A stretch of DNA of 64,000 nt from Cordia subcordata. Lineage: Eukaryota; Streptophyta; Magnoliopsida; Boraginales; Cordiaceae. Shown one piece after another: positions 34,606 through 49,600 of the stretch. Position numbers and translations under genes: made by a program. The DNA lies in contig JAPTOF010000010.1 in assembly GCA_028554755.1 (NCBI GenBank), positions 14,270,501-14,334,500 on the forward strand, read 5' to 3'. The notes beneath the pieces are model-generated. The model saw only the letters and a program-made list of their open reading frames with translations. It was not told where the DNA came from and searched no databases. Position 1 is the stretch's first letter. Every line of letters starts with the position of its first letter.

Positions 34606-37600
34606 CTATCAATAATAACAGTAGAGTTTTCATTAACTTGAGGAAGAATATAAGATGCCGCAGCAGAAGAGGGTCTAATGCAAAGGGAAAATATAGGAAA
34701 GAAGAGTATCAAGGATCATTTAGCACGACTAGGTCTCAAGGATGCAATTTAAGAATCAAAATTTTACGAAGGAGACTGAGGGATGGCATGTAAGGAGACA
34801 GAGTACAAAAGAAGAGTTATACTGTAGATAAAGAACCATTGATATTAGGAAGGAAAAGAGCACGAGTCATTTAATAAACTAAGGCCAAGGGAAATAACAT
34901 CATTTGAATACATCATCAAATGGAACGAGAATGAGCTAAGAAAAGAAGAAGAAAAAGATAAGGATCAAACAAAATGGCAGCAACTCAAAGGAGGGAATAT
35001 CATGCAAGTTTGTGTTCTTACACTTGCATTTCCATGTCATATAGGCATACAAAATATGTATATATAATGGGTCATCTAAGCAATTTTATGCAAAGCATGT
35101 TATAAGCTTTTGGTGTCATAATAATATAATATTAATGTGCAAATTCATAACCAAGTTAAACAGATGGTTGCAAATACTTTTTTTTTTTGGGGACTAGAAT
35201 TGCATCTCCCATGAATACACGTCCATTAAGAAGAATCTAAAAAGAAATGCAATGTTTTGTTCCAGCAGATGCGAGGAATAACAGTGAGATGCAAGAAAAA
35301 TAATGATAGAGGGAGGATTTAGGGAAGAAAAGCAGTTGGGGTATTTAGACAAATAATTGGTGTGGTGTTGAAATGAAAAGAATGTAAACAAAGAAATATG
35401 GAATTACAAACTTTTCGTATTATTGGAGGAACAATCAGTATTGATACCATAAACCAATCCAATCTCTAAAATTAACAATCACATATAAGCTGCAATAAAA
35501 GATTCAACTTAGAAAGGGGCTTATACGAATTTGCAATCAAAGTGGCATAGATAAGGGCCAATAAATTAGTACATAGCAAAGGAGATCCACGTGAATATAA
35601 GCACCCCAACGAAGACTCACACTCTCTCACTCTCTTCTCCTCTTGCCGAAGTGTGTGCAAATGGTGTTTCCCACACAAAAACTTTAGCCTAATTGCAAAA
35701 CCACCTTAACAAGGCCATGACTCGCACATATCAGATATATACACACGCAAATACAGATGTGCCTAGCATGCAAAGGAAGTAAATAGCATGGAATTAGGGG
35801 GGTATTACAATAATTGTTTATGAAAGATGGAAAAGTTGACCAATTTCCCTTCATTTTATAATTAATTAATTCATAGAAAACTATGTTTCAACTATTGTTT
35901 CAGGTTACTTCTTGCATCAACTCAACTGATACAACCTACAGGCATTTCCCTGATAGAGGGAGGATTTAGGGAAGAAAAGCAGTTGAGGTCACAGGGCTGA
36001 GCATTCGGTCAAAACTGAACCGAAATAACCGAAACCAAAAAAACCGAAAACCGAATTTTAAAAATTTTAGGAACCGAAACCGAACCGAATTACTGAAATA
36101 ACCAATTTTTTGGAACCGATTTTTTTCAGTTCGGCTCCGGTTATTAACCGAAATAACAGAATTGCTTCAAAAAATCATAACCTTAATTTTCCATACATAT
36201 TTGCAAATAAAAAATAAAAGTAAATTCAAATTCAAATCAAATGAAGGATTAATGGTTCACAACAGCAATATCTCATACACCTAAAAAAATCAATCTTTCG
36301 GTTCAATTATAAAATAAAGGCTTTGATTTGATGATTAAACTTAAATGGTTAAACTTTAAAGACTTAGAGTATTCAATTATAAAATAAAAGCCTATTACCT
36401 AATACCTATGAGTGCTAGACGTCTAAACTACATAGAATTCAATATTTCGGTTCCTAACCGAAATTTTAGAATAGGAACCGAACCGAAAACCGAAAACCGA
36501 TTTTTTTTTTTAAATTAACCGAAACCGAACCGAACCGAAATACTGAAATAACCGAACCGAAATAATAATTCGGTTCGGTTTCGTTTCGGTTTTCGGTTTT
36601 ACCCGAATTATGCTCAGCCCTAGTTGGGGTGTTTCGACAAATAATTGGTGTGGCGTTGAAATGAAAAGAATGTAAACAAAGAAATATGGAATTACAAACA
36701 TTTCGTATTATTGGAGGAACAATCAGTATTGATACCGTAAACCAATCCAATCTCTAAAATTAACAATACAGGCATTTCCCTGATATTAATCAATTTACTT
36801 TTCCATGAAATATTTTAAGCAGAATAGTATTAAAACTTCAGTAATACAGTTCTGTTAATTTAAAAGTATTTATGCCCTATGTCCCAACTCCCAATTGAAT
36901 GTCATGGTTTATCGAGCCAGGACCTTCAGGAGAGAGTAGAACAAAAAATCCATGTGAGCATGCATGCTGAAAGATGAGAGTACATTTTGTTCAGGCAACA
37001 AAACTTTCCTTATAGACGATAAAGTGAGTTTTAAACAACCAAATTCGTACGTAAAGAGAATGATTACCTCTTCTGCAAACAACTCTTCTAATACATCATT
37101 TATCTGGCGGTCTTCAGCAACCATGGCAAGTGCCATGCTGACAAGCTCATTTGACAAAACATAATCACTGATTTTTGACATGGATAATAGGTTTTTAGTT
37201 CTTGGGTCTAGAATTTCACTGATTATAACGGACTTGTCTGAGGCCTGCTGCATTTCTCCAATCCAGGAGCCTTGCGAGAAGCTACTCCTGTGAATTTGGG
37301 AAACCATAGCTCCTCTATATGGGAGACGCTTTGCCTGTGAAACCCAAATTAAAATTTTATGCACTACTCTTCATTTTCTTGAGCAGAAAAGCAGGGCGGG
37401 CTAAAGCTTCATGAAAATCTGGCTACTAATGAATCGCAACTGAAATGACATATCTAAAAATGACGTGCAACTATAGAAACGTAAAAGCACCAGATACTAC
37501 CACATTGACTTGAGTTATTAAGTGAAATATCGCCTAGTGATGAAAAGTCCTGGTGTATAAAATGCAAAGCAGCTAATGATTGATCAAATTATATAGCATC

Positions 37601-40600
37601 TGCAAAGGCAATGATTAACTTGTTCAATGCAACCTTTTATGTTATAAAAGTGACAAAAGAAATAGAAAGATGCTTAATTTTCTTCATTATGTTCCAATAA
37701 TTTTCAGGTTATAGGCCCAGGGTGAAAATCTATGCCCAGGAAGTAGGTGACTTTAAGATGGAAAATAATTTCTGAAAGACATCACAATTACCCAACCAGA
37801 AGAATAAAGAAGCCAAAAAGAAAGAAAAAAAATTCCAAAGAAAATACCTGAATATCACGGATCAGCAATAATGTTGCAAGCGATCTTGAGTCAGCCTGAA
37901 TTGCTGAATCTTCTACTGATTCATCGGCCAAAATCAAAATCTGGCCATACCAGGAACTACATCAGTGTACAGTTAGCTAAGGAAGTTAGAAATTTAACCC
38001 AGAAAGGAAGTATCAACTGTGCAACCAACATAAGTATTATTATGATTTGAGTGAGTTTCCAACTTAAAATATCATGGATACTATAGCTTTTACCCTTCCT
38101 CGACAAACTTTTTACTAAAGAAAATGCTAAGCATGTGACCATATATCAAGTTCCACTCACTGAATTGAAATCCTCCAACGGAAGGCTCTCCAAGTGACGT
38201 CGTATAACTGCATTTCCTTCACGGTTAACCAGAGTTATATTTACCAACCGACTGATGTCAAGGCCACCATCTATAAGCTTCTTTTCCCTCTCACTTTCAG
38301 GTACTTCATTAAACATCCACAACTCTGAATCAGGAGCTAGAAAGGCGTCCAATACCTAAAATAACATCAGAAATGGTGATTCTGAGATTATCGAAGGCAA
38401 AAGAATGCATTGTTAGTTTTCTTTTTGCACTATGGATATGAAGGCAACAGCAAAATTATTTGTCCAAATTGAACTCCTCAGAGCAACATGTAGGTAGAAA
38501 ATGGTGAACTAGAAGGATACAAGAAACACTTTGAATATGGTCTACCACCAAACTTGAGACACAACCAGTGTGTCATAAGTTTCTGAAACCCAGAGTAGAC
38601 TTCTTGCAACTTTACCGTTATCATATCTTCCATATCACGCCGCCAACCACAAAAGAGTATCTTTTCGGCAGACCTTGGAACAATGAAGTCCTTGGGTAGA
38701 ATTCCTCTCCAGACCTGCAGCATTGAGGCGAAGAAAGAAAGAAATCAGGGGCTTTGATTGATAGAGCTTACCACAATCATATCATCAATGTCCCGCCTCC
38801 ATCCACAAAGTAGAATCTTCTGTGGCCTCTTTGCTGGTCGGGCCATGTGTATGAATGTTGCTTCTTGGACCTGAATAACCAAATTAACTATGTGTCTGTA
38901 AGCTGTGTATATTGTAGGCGCTACTCGCTTACGTTTCCAGTTTATGGCTCACTCCAATGGGCACAGAAGAAGCAGTTTCTTTCAGGAGTGAACAACCAAA
39001 AGACAACTCAAATTTTCCCAATGAGAAAATTTTATCAATTGCCCAATGCTCAAGATAGTTCAAAAAAGCCATAAGTTTTTCGAATATAACAAAAAACTGA
39101 TATTATTGGCCTTCATGGGCCATGGCTCCTTCTTCTCTTAAGGAAAAGGAATTTTGACCATTTGCCCACCAAATATCATTGTAGCCTCTATTTCTTAAGA
39201 ACATGAGAATTTCCCTCATCCATATCAGATCTGACAAATATATGTTCAACTCTTCAACCATTTCTATAGGTGTTGAGCTATTTCCTGTTTCCAACTACTC
39301 TCTGTCAGAGGCTACACGCTAGACACAAAGCTTGGCTAGGGCAAAAACACAGGTGCAGGAGAAGGTGCTTGCCTTTTTGAAGCAAGGTGCACTTACAGAC
39401 GCAAAATGCAGAACCTAATTAGTATTGCCTGTGTAATATTGTAAATATCAAATTGCATGGCATTCAAATGGAATATACAAGGCAAAATCAGCAATAAATC
39501 ACTCATCCATATTCTGGATAGCAAATAAAATGTAGTAAATTCAAAACTCCAGACAAACTTAAGAAATAAAGACATCAAACTGAAGCTGATCTTAATTTTA
39601 GAGATGCAAACTTCATCACAAACTCGGGAAGTTGCGCTTTTTCTTTTTCATTTTCCTCTTTGAGCCCTGCATCTAGTGCTCTAAGCCCAACAATGCCTTT
39701 CAAGTGTGAAATAGATTTTCCATATTAAATAAAAACTACTTATTACTGGATTATCTACATAGATTAGTTGTACTAAAGCGAAGACTATGTCACTTAAAAT
39801 GGAGCTACGTGAATATTAAAAGCAGACAAAGTCGTTGAAAATATTTGAAGTTTCGTAGCATTATTTTCATCACACACAGTGATTGCATTTCATGGAATGC
39901 ATATTCCTGGCAAGCACAATGTTCAAAATTTGGGCTAGTTATCCAATAACATTCAATTGTCCAAGTTGAAATACTTCAGATAGACAGTGTCATTAACCAA
40001 TAGGCACATGAAGTAGGTTACTCAAAAACAACATAAAAGGATGAAGAAAAGATGATAAGCAGAATGGAACTACATTGATTGACTGATTTTCTGTTTAAGT
40101 ATTATGGCAGAGATGTTTTTCTTTTTTCTCCATCCCTTTTACTCGCATTCAAGAGTTGCTTATTAACAATCATAATAGACCCTGGACAAATAGTGGCAGC
40201 CGCACCCTTCCACTTTTCTCCATACCTTTATTTGATGCTCGTCATGTTCAAGAGTTGCTTATTGAAAATCAAAATAGACACTAGACAAACAGTGGAAACT
40301 GCACCCCTCCACTTACAACAATATGGGTAGTTTTTTGCTATTTATTCTAATTTATTAAGGTCTAAGATAACAGAAGAATCAAAAAGTCAAATGACCAAAC
40401 TTGTCTTTCTACTAGATAGATTGCAACTAAAAGTTTTAACTTCATGGAGGTTTCAGCATGTAATTTAAGTGAATCAATAATAGCTCATAGGATTTATCAT
40501 AAACTTTACCTCTTTTGTTCTTATTGCTTCTGTTCACACAATTATATAAATTTTCCGGCTTTTTTCTTGGCAGGGGGTGAATGGGAATAGATTTTAGGAC

Positions 40601-43600
40601 TGTCTAAACTACCTTTCCATGTCTGAGGAGGTTCAGCTTGTTAAATAGAAAAGACATTAGGATTTGAAGAGAAAGGCTTGGTACATATTATGTACTTAGC
40701 CTTATTTATAATATTGGGTAATAACACAAAGTTTCCTAATTCTCCAATGTGGGAGAATTACAATACCACTACTAATAATTACTAACACTCCCCCTCAAGC
40801 AAGAGCATAAATATTATATGTGCCTAGCTTGTTACAAATGTTCTCAATAGGGGGGCCTTTTAAGGACTTAGTAAAAAGATCAGCTAACTCATCATTTGAA
40901 CTAACATGTGATGTAACAATCTCCTTAGCTAACACTTTACTCCTCACAAAGTCACAATCTATTTCAATATGCTTGGTTCTTTCATGAAAGATTGGGTTGG
41001 TTGCAATATGCCTTGATTATGACATATTAACTGCATCGGCTGAAAGCAATCCACTCCAAGTTCCTTCAACAAGTGTTTCACCCAAATTAACTCACATATT
41101 GCTAACGCCACAGCTCTACACTTAGATTTTGCCCTCGAGCGGGCTACGACTGGTTGTTTCTTTTCCAAGAGACGAGATTTTTGGCAGCTTGTTGCGATGC
41201 TTGAAGTTGAAAATAGTACTTGTACTCTGCTTCAGACAAGGTAAAGATACGAGAATTTTTCCAAGGAGGAAGGCCACGAAGCATAATCACGACAAAGTAT
41301 TGTTCACATTGTTTCCGTGCAATGTCTATATCAGGAGGGAAGATATCATTGTACGCAAACATGGCATGTTGAAAGCAACCAAAATAAACTTGGAGACCAC
41401 GATCATCCAACTGAATTCAGAGGAGATCATTGACGACATCATAGATACGACTAACATTGCTGGTGTACATCTCTTTTGCCAAAGTCCATATTGCCTTACA
41501 TGATAGACACTCATCAAAGACATTGTGTAATTCTGAGTCAATAGATTGCAACAGTAAACAGGTAAGTTGGGCGTCAACGCGCCCCTAAATCTGTTTATTT
41601 GCAGCGGACAAAGTAGCTAGGGCATCCTCAGTTAAATGATCTTCCAAACCCTGCCCTTTAAACCATAACATAACGGCAAAATACCAACGAGAGAAATTAT
41701 GACCTGCGAGTTTGGTCGTTGTAATAACAGGAGCGCCATTGAATGTGGGCACAACAAAGGAAGTAGCTGATTCAGTATCAACAGCGATTATAGCAGATGC
41801 AGCACAATCGCTGGTAGTAGCTTTAGAGGTATCCATCCTATTGAGAAGATCAAACTCAACAAACTAAAGACAAGGCAATCAGACAGAAATACCAAAAAAG
41901 AACACCGAAAAGGCAGACTAACAACCTATTCTCATGACAACTTCGTTCGTCTCTGTTCTTTTCTTTTTTTTTGTGTGTGTTAATAGGAACAAAGACTAAG
42001 TGTCAAGAGGAAAAAAAAACATAACAAAACTTTAAAGCAAGCAAAAATCAACTCGACAGAACACAAAGGTAGAGAGAACCAGGCATGCTGGAAGACAGGT
42101 CAACCAAGCGTCGTCAGCGTGTGGAGCACATGCGCACCAAAGGTGGCGCATGAAGCTCACGCCTAGGAAGCACGGACACGATACGTGGACACGTGATACG
42201 ACACAATGCGACACGTGGACACGTTCTTTTCTAAAAAACTAGGATACAAGACGTACGGGATACGTTAAATAAATTATATTTAAATTTATAGATATAGCAC
42301 ATAAATATTAATTTTTGTCGTAATAAAAGAGAATAAACAAGACTAAATATCTAAATTAATATGTTATGTAATATTTAATACATAACTAGTTATGTAATAT
42401 GAAAAAAATAATAATAAAATAAATATATAATAAATAATTAATATGTGATTAGGCTATTATATTTATTATGTGGCTAAAATACTATTTTAAATTTTGATTG
42501 AGATCATTTCATAAATTAAATATAATTTTAAGGATTAAAATGTAAAAAAATTAAAACGTCAAATCAAAACCCACTTAATCCTTTTTCTTTCACTTTTCAC
42601 ATCACTCAATGCAAGACCACCAACCCACCTACCCTTCTTCTTTCTCTTTTCCTGTCACACGTACACACACACACACAAAAAACACACAATGCAAGACCAC
42701 CAACCTACCCCTTCTTCTTTCTTCTTTCCTGTCACACATACACATACACACACACAAACACACACATACATAACAATGACAGCAGAGAACAAATGCCAAA
42801 GTTTGAGCATTGCCATCAAGAGAATGGAGCGAACTACCTTTCGGCTTTCAAGTGCAGACCTCACCAAGCAACAATGGAAGTTGCAGTCTAATTTTCTTTT
42901 TCTTTTTCTTTTTTTTTTCCCTTTTTGGGTTCAAAGCTTTTGAAGCGTGTCACGTGTCCGGGACGTATTCGGGCTTGTCCGAAAATGTTTTTTGAAAAAA
43001 AAAATTTGGACACTTGTCGGACACGTGTCTGAGCATGTCCAGCGTGTGTCGGTGTCCGACATGTGTCGGATACGCGATACGCAACCTTGGAGGAGTGTCG
43101 GTGCTTCTTAGGCTCATGCACGGGTACCAATGATGCACCGATGAGCCTGTTGTGGTCGGCCAAGGGTGAGGAAGTCGTTGAGACTAGTCACGAAACAGAA
43201 GAAGCGTGTTTGATAGGCTAAATCACGGTAGAAAAGAGTTAAAAACCCTAGATGCTTGTTTACTTTTCCAGCAGAATCCAAGAGCAGCACCGAAGATGGA
43301 AGGTCGACAATGGATAGGGAAGAGGCTGGTGGTGATGGTGTGGGGTGGGGCTCGCCGGCAATCGCTGTTCCAAAAAACAGTAACATGTTATTTTTTTTTT
43401 ATTGTTTTTTTTTTTTTGGGTGTTTGTGTTTGGGGATTTAGAGAGTTGGGTGGGTTTAGGATTTGGTTTTTGTGTTTTGATTTCTTGGTGAAAAAATAAA
43501 ATAAAATTGTTATATGGTGGAAGAAATCCTAATGTCTCAACTTGGCTTTAGATACCATGTTAAATAAAAAAAACATTAGGATTTGAAGAGAATAGCTTGG

Positions 43601-46600
43601 TACATATTATATACTTAGCCTTATTTATAACATTGGTAATAACACAAAATTTCCTAATTCTCTAATGTGGGGGAACTACAATACTACTACTAATCAATAC
43701 TAATAACTACTAATACGGAAAAATACCAAAAATTTGATAGGTTAGTGATATGCGCATCATTTTTTAATTACCATTACTGTAACGTGGAGAAATTGAAGTT
43801 TCTACAGCTACAATTATAAACTACAGTTTACATTGGATCAATTATATGGATAGTAGAACACTCTGCATAAACTGCTAACATGTGGTGTCTAGAGGCTGCA
43901 AAATTCAACTTACTATATGTTTAAGCTTTTCCATGATAAGGATTTACATGGAAAATCATCTATGTTACATGTCTCAAAAATGTAGATCCTAGTATTATCT
44001 AAAGGATGATGTTTGATGAATATAATAGTTCTATTTGTAACTGCCTCTAAAAAAATGATAGGTTTTTAACTTTTAACCTTGTTTCTTGCTACAAAGTGTA
44101 ATTGCCTCTAAGAAAATGATAGGTTTTTTCACTTTTTAACCTTTTTATCTGCTACTTATACTGTAATTTTAAGTTGGGAAGCCACATGGAATCCCATGAT
44201 TCTTCATTTTTTTCAATGTTTTTACAATAGTAGGTACACTATTTTCTTTTTTATGTTCCAAAGTTGGAGTCCCACATAAGTGTTTGTTCTTTTTCTGGTT
44301 TGACACATGGGATGAGTGTTTCTTTAATTTTTTTTATTTATTAATACTTGGGTGGGATGACGCCTTGTGCTTACTTCTTTCATTTTTTTATATTTTAATT
44401 TATTTTTTTGAATATTTATTTTCAATTTTTTCATTGATAAATTGATTAAAAATTTTCAAAAAAGTAAATTAATTTCATGACTTTTAACTTTTCTTATTCT
44501 AAATATCATGAATGTTCACATCCGAAAAAATATATATCCAATACACTAGTAAATTCTTTTATCATATGACACCTGTAGCATCTTGTGGGTCTACACACTA
44601 ATTAAGCAAAATACATTGTAAATCCAAGTGTTGAGTTAAAGGGAAGTACCATTGGAAGTGCCGCAGGAGCATACGTGTCATCATCCTCTGCAATGACAAG
44701 AACTTCATCTCCTTCTTGCAGAACATACAAGTCATCAGGATTTAAAATAATCTTTCCACCACGTGAAGCCACCTTTACTCCACAAGGAATGGCCTCAGGG
44801 AAGCTGATTAAGACATCCTCAAATTGCATGCCATCCAACTGTGGCCATCTTTTGATGTAAAATTCACAATTCTCAAATCCAAGAATGTCTTCCCATATCT
44901 GCCACAACCAAATCCAGAGGAAAAGAAATCTTCATGCATGGAACCAAAACTAAGATTGTTTGTACAACGATAATCAAGTAGAATATAGCCAAACCAAAAA
45001 ATAAATTACACTATATAATTAGTGAACAGATACATTACTCTACAATCAGGATAACTAATCAAAGAAGCATTACTATAGACTAAAACAAAACCAAAAAAAA
45101 AAACATAGCAAGATGCAGAAAAGATGTAGGTGAGACAAACAAGAAATAACCTGTGCTAGACCAGGCTGACGAGCACACTGTATCATCAATCGACCTATTA
45201 CATCATGTGCTACAACAGTTTCAACAAGATCACCACCAACAAGTTTAACTAGGACTTCATTATCAAGATCACTCAGTTCAACCACTATGTGTCCCTGCAG
45301 TCCTTCTTTAACTCCTGTGAGGCTTAATACTGTCCTCAGTGCACGGGCATCACTCTGCATGAGAAAATAATTTATCACAAGTGTCATCGCTGAAAATAGC
45401 TCCACTTTCTTTCTGTTCAAGCAAAACTTCTCTTTACTGGACTAACCTGATCAGCATTTCCTTCTTCAGCAAGGACAACTATTGCACGAGCCTTTGAGAC
45501 GGATACCTACTAACTCTATTATGTTAGGCTGAAGTAAGAACCAAACTTTGAATACTTATCTAAGAGATGTTTCTTCACCATAAAATAAAGCATTGAGCCT
45601 CAGTAACAGGAAAAGCACATGCACAGGAATATCTATCTAAAACAAGAAAGCAAAGTACAGAACCCAACCAATGTTTCATGTTATTAGGCAATAAAGCCTA
45701 CCATAAGAGCATCAGAGTAAAAATGTCATGCTAGTTCAGGAACCAGGAACATTACCTTTTTCAGGTCAGCTAAAATGAGTGGACTCCCACTTCTACATAT
45801 AACAGATGTTCCTCTAAAATCAAACTCCATTTTAGTGATGTCAAGTTCCATCTCCTCTTTGTCACGTTCAGCCAAGACAACAACTATTCCTCCACCCAAA
45901 CTCTCGTTGGCTATAGCAAGTTGATTTAACAATGATCCCTGTTGCAGAACTTTTAGTAAGTCAACAATGGGATTAATCTCCCCAGAGAACCTGAACAGTT
46001 CACACTTATCTTCTTAAGTAAATCCGTTAAGATCTCACAATCTTGAAGGGATGAATATATTTAGAGTAAGAAATGCACATTCCATTCTCCCAAAGCCTGG
46101 CAGTTTATGCATTTTTCTTCCTCTTATACACTACTCTCTTATTATCAAGTTCTCTTAAGGGAGACTAGGTTTCTCCTTTTAATATTTCCTTAGCTTTGAC
46201 TAACAAACTGCCTCTCATTTCAGTTAGAAAATAGCTTAATAATCCAGTCTTAGTGTAGCTTTTCAATAAGAAGAATGCTATGACACAGCAAATATTGATG
46301 TCCCCTTTGACTTGACTGGTAGAGAATAAATTAGTCAATGCTTGATGGTGCCCCTTTGTAACAGGAACACTACATTCAATGTTAGTCCTCCCTATCTGTG
46401 AACCCTTTACAGGCAACACCACAAAAGAAAAGCTGTGGGGCTGGGATGGACGGAGAGAGACAGAAGGAGAGAGATGCATCAACAGTGAGAGAATTTATGA
46501 AATCATTAGGAAATTCTGTCGGCAGTAACTTACCCAAAATAACAGAAAAAAAGAAAATAATAAAGCGACACTTTCTTGTTGAGAACAGATGCCGTTACTA

Positions 46601-49600
46601 AGATGAGGTTCTAGGTGCTTAACAAATCCAAAACAAACAACAAAATCAATGATTAATTATATGGAAAGATTCTTAAAATAAACAACAAATCAGTTATTGA
46701 TTATAAGGGAAGCTTGCTGAAAAGGAAGAATGATTTCATTATGATATCTGAGATGCTATAGAACATTTCCCCAAACTCAAAGAAAGATATCCAGCCAAAG
46801 GACTGACCAATTTGTCGCTCCATCCGAGAATAAGAGTGTGGTTTTGCTCTACTACTTCACTTCTTCCTTTCCTTAGGGAGTCAAACTTCTCAGAAATTGC
46901 ATCTGAGACAAGTCCAAGCATCATTGCAAATATAAGCATCCCACCAAAGCTAACTGCAACAGAGACTAGCCTTGGACCTATGCCTTCAGAGTCAGCATGG
47001 TTCCCTGAATCTGCTACATATGTCCAAGATAACCAAAGGGAATCTGCTAGGCTATCATCTTTCACACCATAAAGTGCTAACCCTCCAAGAAAAATCAAGA
47101 GAATGGTAGCAACTAACAAAGCCAGCGGCTTAGCATACGGGTAGACTGAGAAAAATATGTCCACTTTGTAAGCTAGCTGTTTGCTAAAAGATACTTTGTC
47201 AGTGCCACTGTCGAATGGAGATCTTCTGGAGTACAAGACAATGTCGAAATATTTGAAAAAGAGAAGAGGGAGCGATAACAATGTGAGTGAGACAACTAGC
47301 GCCATACTTTTCAAGCCTTTACTGTGATGAATATTGGCATACTCTGGTGTGGAATCAGTAAACTTTACAGATTCCAACAAGTTACAAAGTTGTAGTCGGG
47401 TATTCAGCAGGGAAATCTGATCCTGTATATAGAAGAAAATGAATGGCGTCAGGAAATAAATAAATGTGGAAGAAGATCAGATTTACAAAGTGGTAGTTGT
47501 TGTTCTAGGTTTCTAGCATTCAAGCATAATCAGAAAAGGCTATGAAGGACAACTCTGCACTCATGATTCAAAAAATTGCTAAGGGATGAATGCCATTCTA
47601 GAATTTCATGACTTACACAGAGTACAATTTTCGAATTTACCCTGGACTTGAGTTATTCTATATGTTCAAAGGATCAATAATGAAGTGATCAAAATCCAAA
47701 ATTGTCAAACTAGATACATCACATGAAAGAACTCATGATTTTGCTGTATTCAAATAATGTCAACTATCAACTACAATAAGCTCCGAACTTTAAATTCTCA
47801 TGGGAGACTTAAACAGATGACATAGTTAAGATTTGGATACAATAGTGTACACACACTCCATTATAATAGTAGTCAATCCACCCATCTAGGGCCTGTATCT
47901 AATAATCAGCATTTCTTCCATAATTTCTAGAACATCACTTCTTCTTAAGTATACACTTTATAATGGACATATTTTATGCTTCACATGTCAATAATTAATC
48001 CATACTCCCTAGCACAGCAAAAGGCAAATTAGCTCAGTTATTGACAAAGGCACAAGGATCTCGATCACCAAGCATAACACTCCTGAAGCAAATAAAGCTC
48101 GCTGGTTGTTAGGTAGTTATAGGAGTTATACGAGGAGTTAGTTACAGTTAGTGGAATAACAACTAACTCTGTCAGAGATGAGTTGTGAAAACTCGTAACA
48201 GAATCCGTTATGAGTAATCTAGCAGCTGTACATGCTGCTCTGCTTATTGGAATATACCAACTCAGTCAATAAAATACATTTCAGATATTTTTCAGTCTTT
48301 TTTTTTTTTGTCTTTCAGTAATGCGTATTGATTGGAAAACTATAATTGTTGTCGATCAAGAACTATGAAGTGTAATATTACTTATCAGAGACAAAGGTTC
48401 ATTCTAAGGCTTTTGCACAGAGAGAGAGATGCTTCTTAGCACGGATTCCAAAATGGTGGTCAATACCTTAATTTCTGCTTTCAAGATTCAAGTAGTTAAG
48501 GTTAAGTTCTCTTAAATTGGAAAGCTAGTGGCAACTCTTTATAAGATTTCCCAAGGCATAGAGTGCAATTTGTTTTCCTTTAGTGAATCAAGCATCTCCA
48601 AGCAGTGCAAGCGAGGTTATTTTCTACAAACTGGCTTCAGATCATTCATTGTATGCTTTCACAAATGAGGACTCTGATACTAAAATCATTGTTCACGACA
48701 GAATCTCTATCTGAGAAACTTCAGAATTAACACTTCCCATAGTCGCTAGAAATTCAGTTTCCACATGAGTTTACCGACAGTGTATTCTCATAAAAATGTC
48801 CTCTCATAAATGCTTGTACTAATCTGTTTCCACATACCAGATTTTAAGAGCTTGCCAGTCAAGCATGCTACATCTGTTGCAATATTGTTTCTCGAAAGAT
48901 CTAAACTATAATACATTCGGAGAGAGAAGGTTTCAGTCACAAGGAGCATCGCTTCATTACAATCAATTAGCTTCAAAAATCGATTTTCTAAAAATGTGTA
49001 CATGAAAGCTTAAAAAATTTAGTATAAAACATTGTTTACGGAAACGTACATTTTGAATGAACAACAATAAACACTGGTCCTCACCTCAAGTCTAATATAT
49101 CAACAATAGGATTGCACACACAATATTATCCAAATATAGTGCATCAAAAACAGTTGTTCATTTATTGAGTTTCAACCGCTCCCCTCCTATAAATAAGTCA
49201 GTTTCTTGATAGATTATTAAATTATGAAGAGCAACTATCCATTTCTCCTTGTTGTCCAGCCCAAAAATAAAGTTGTGGCATATGGTGACTTCAAGTTTGT
49301 AGAAAATATATAAAACATAAAATATGGAAAGAAAATATGAAAGTACTGAAGATGGTTGGAGCCACCACCAATGGTGGCTCTAGAAGCGAAATACTCATAA
49401 AGACTACATTGTGAATTGTTGATCATCCATGAATACAATAGAAGAGCTTATTTACAGGCATGATAACTTGGTGAACAAGACTAGAAGCTAAACTAATAAG
49501 GTAATTAGAATTCTAAGGAAACTAGAATAATAAGGAAACCAATTTGACTAATTACCTAATCTAGACTATTGCCTAATTCAATAACATAAGATAAGGAAAT

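Larger units (their letters stand above)
40639..43715 (-). mobile_element. internally deleted Ty1/copia element in CASTOR intron 7
   Basis: Short LTRs (about 150 bp) frame 3.1 kb, in the same orientation as CASTOR. The left LTR (40639-40787, TGTTAAATAG to ACTAACA) adjoins a polypurine tract read on the minus strand as GCTTGAGGGGGAG. The right LTR starts at 43558 and is preceded by TGGTATCTAAAGCC on the minus strand, an initiator-tRNA-Met-like primer site. Inside are only gag and the RNase H end; integrase and RT are missing. The right LTR end is diverged (near 43715) and no target duplication was confirmed. A GACACG-rich inverted-repeat block sits within its leader. Confidence 0.82.

Noticed and set aside
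36466..36750. 94-codon ORF with GSVSVNLKKKIGFRFSVRF as a protein
   Set aside because: It is a translation of the TTCGGT repeats at the end of the hAT-like element.
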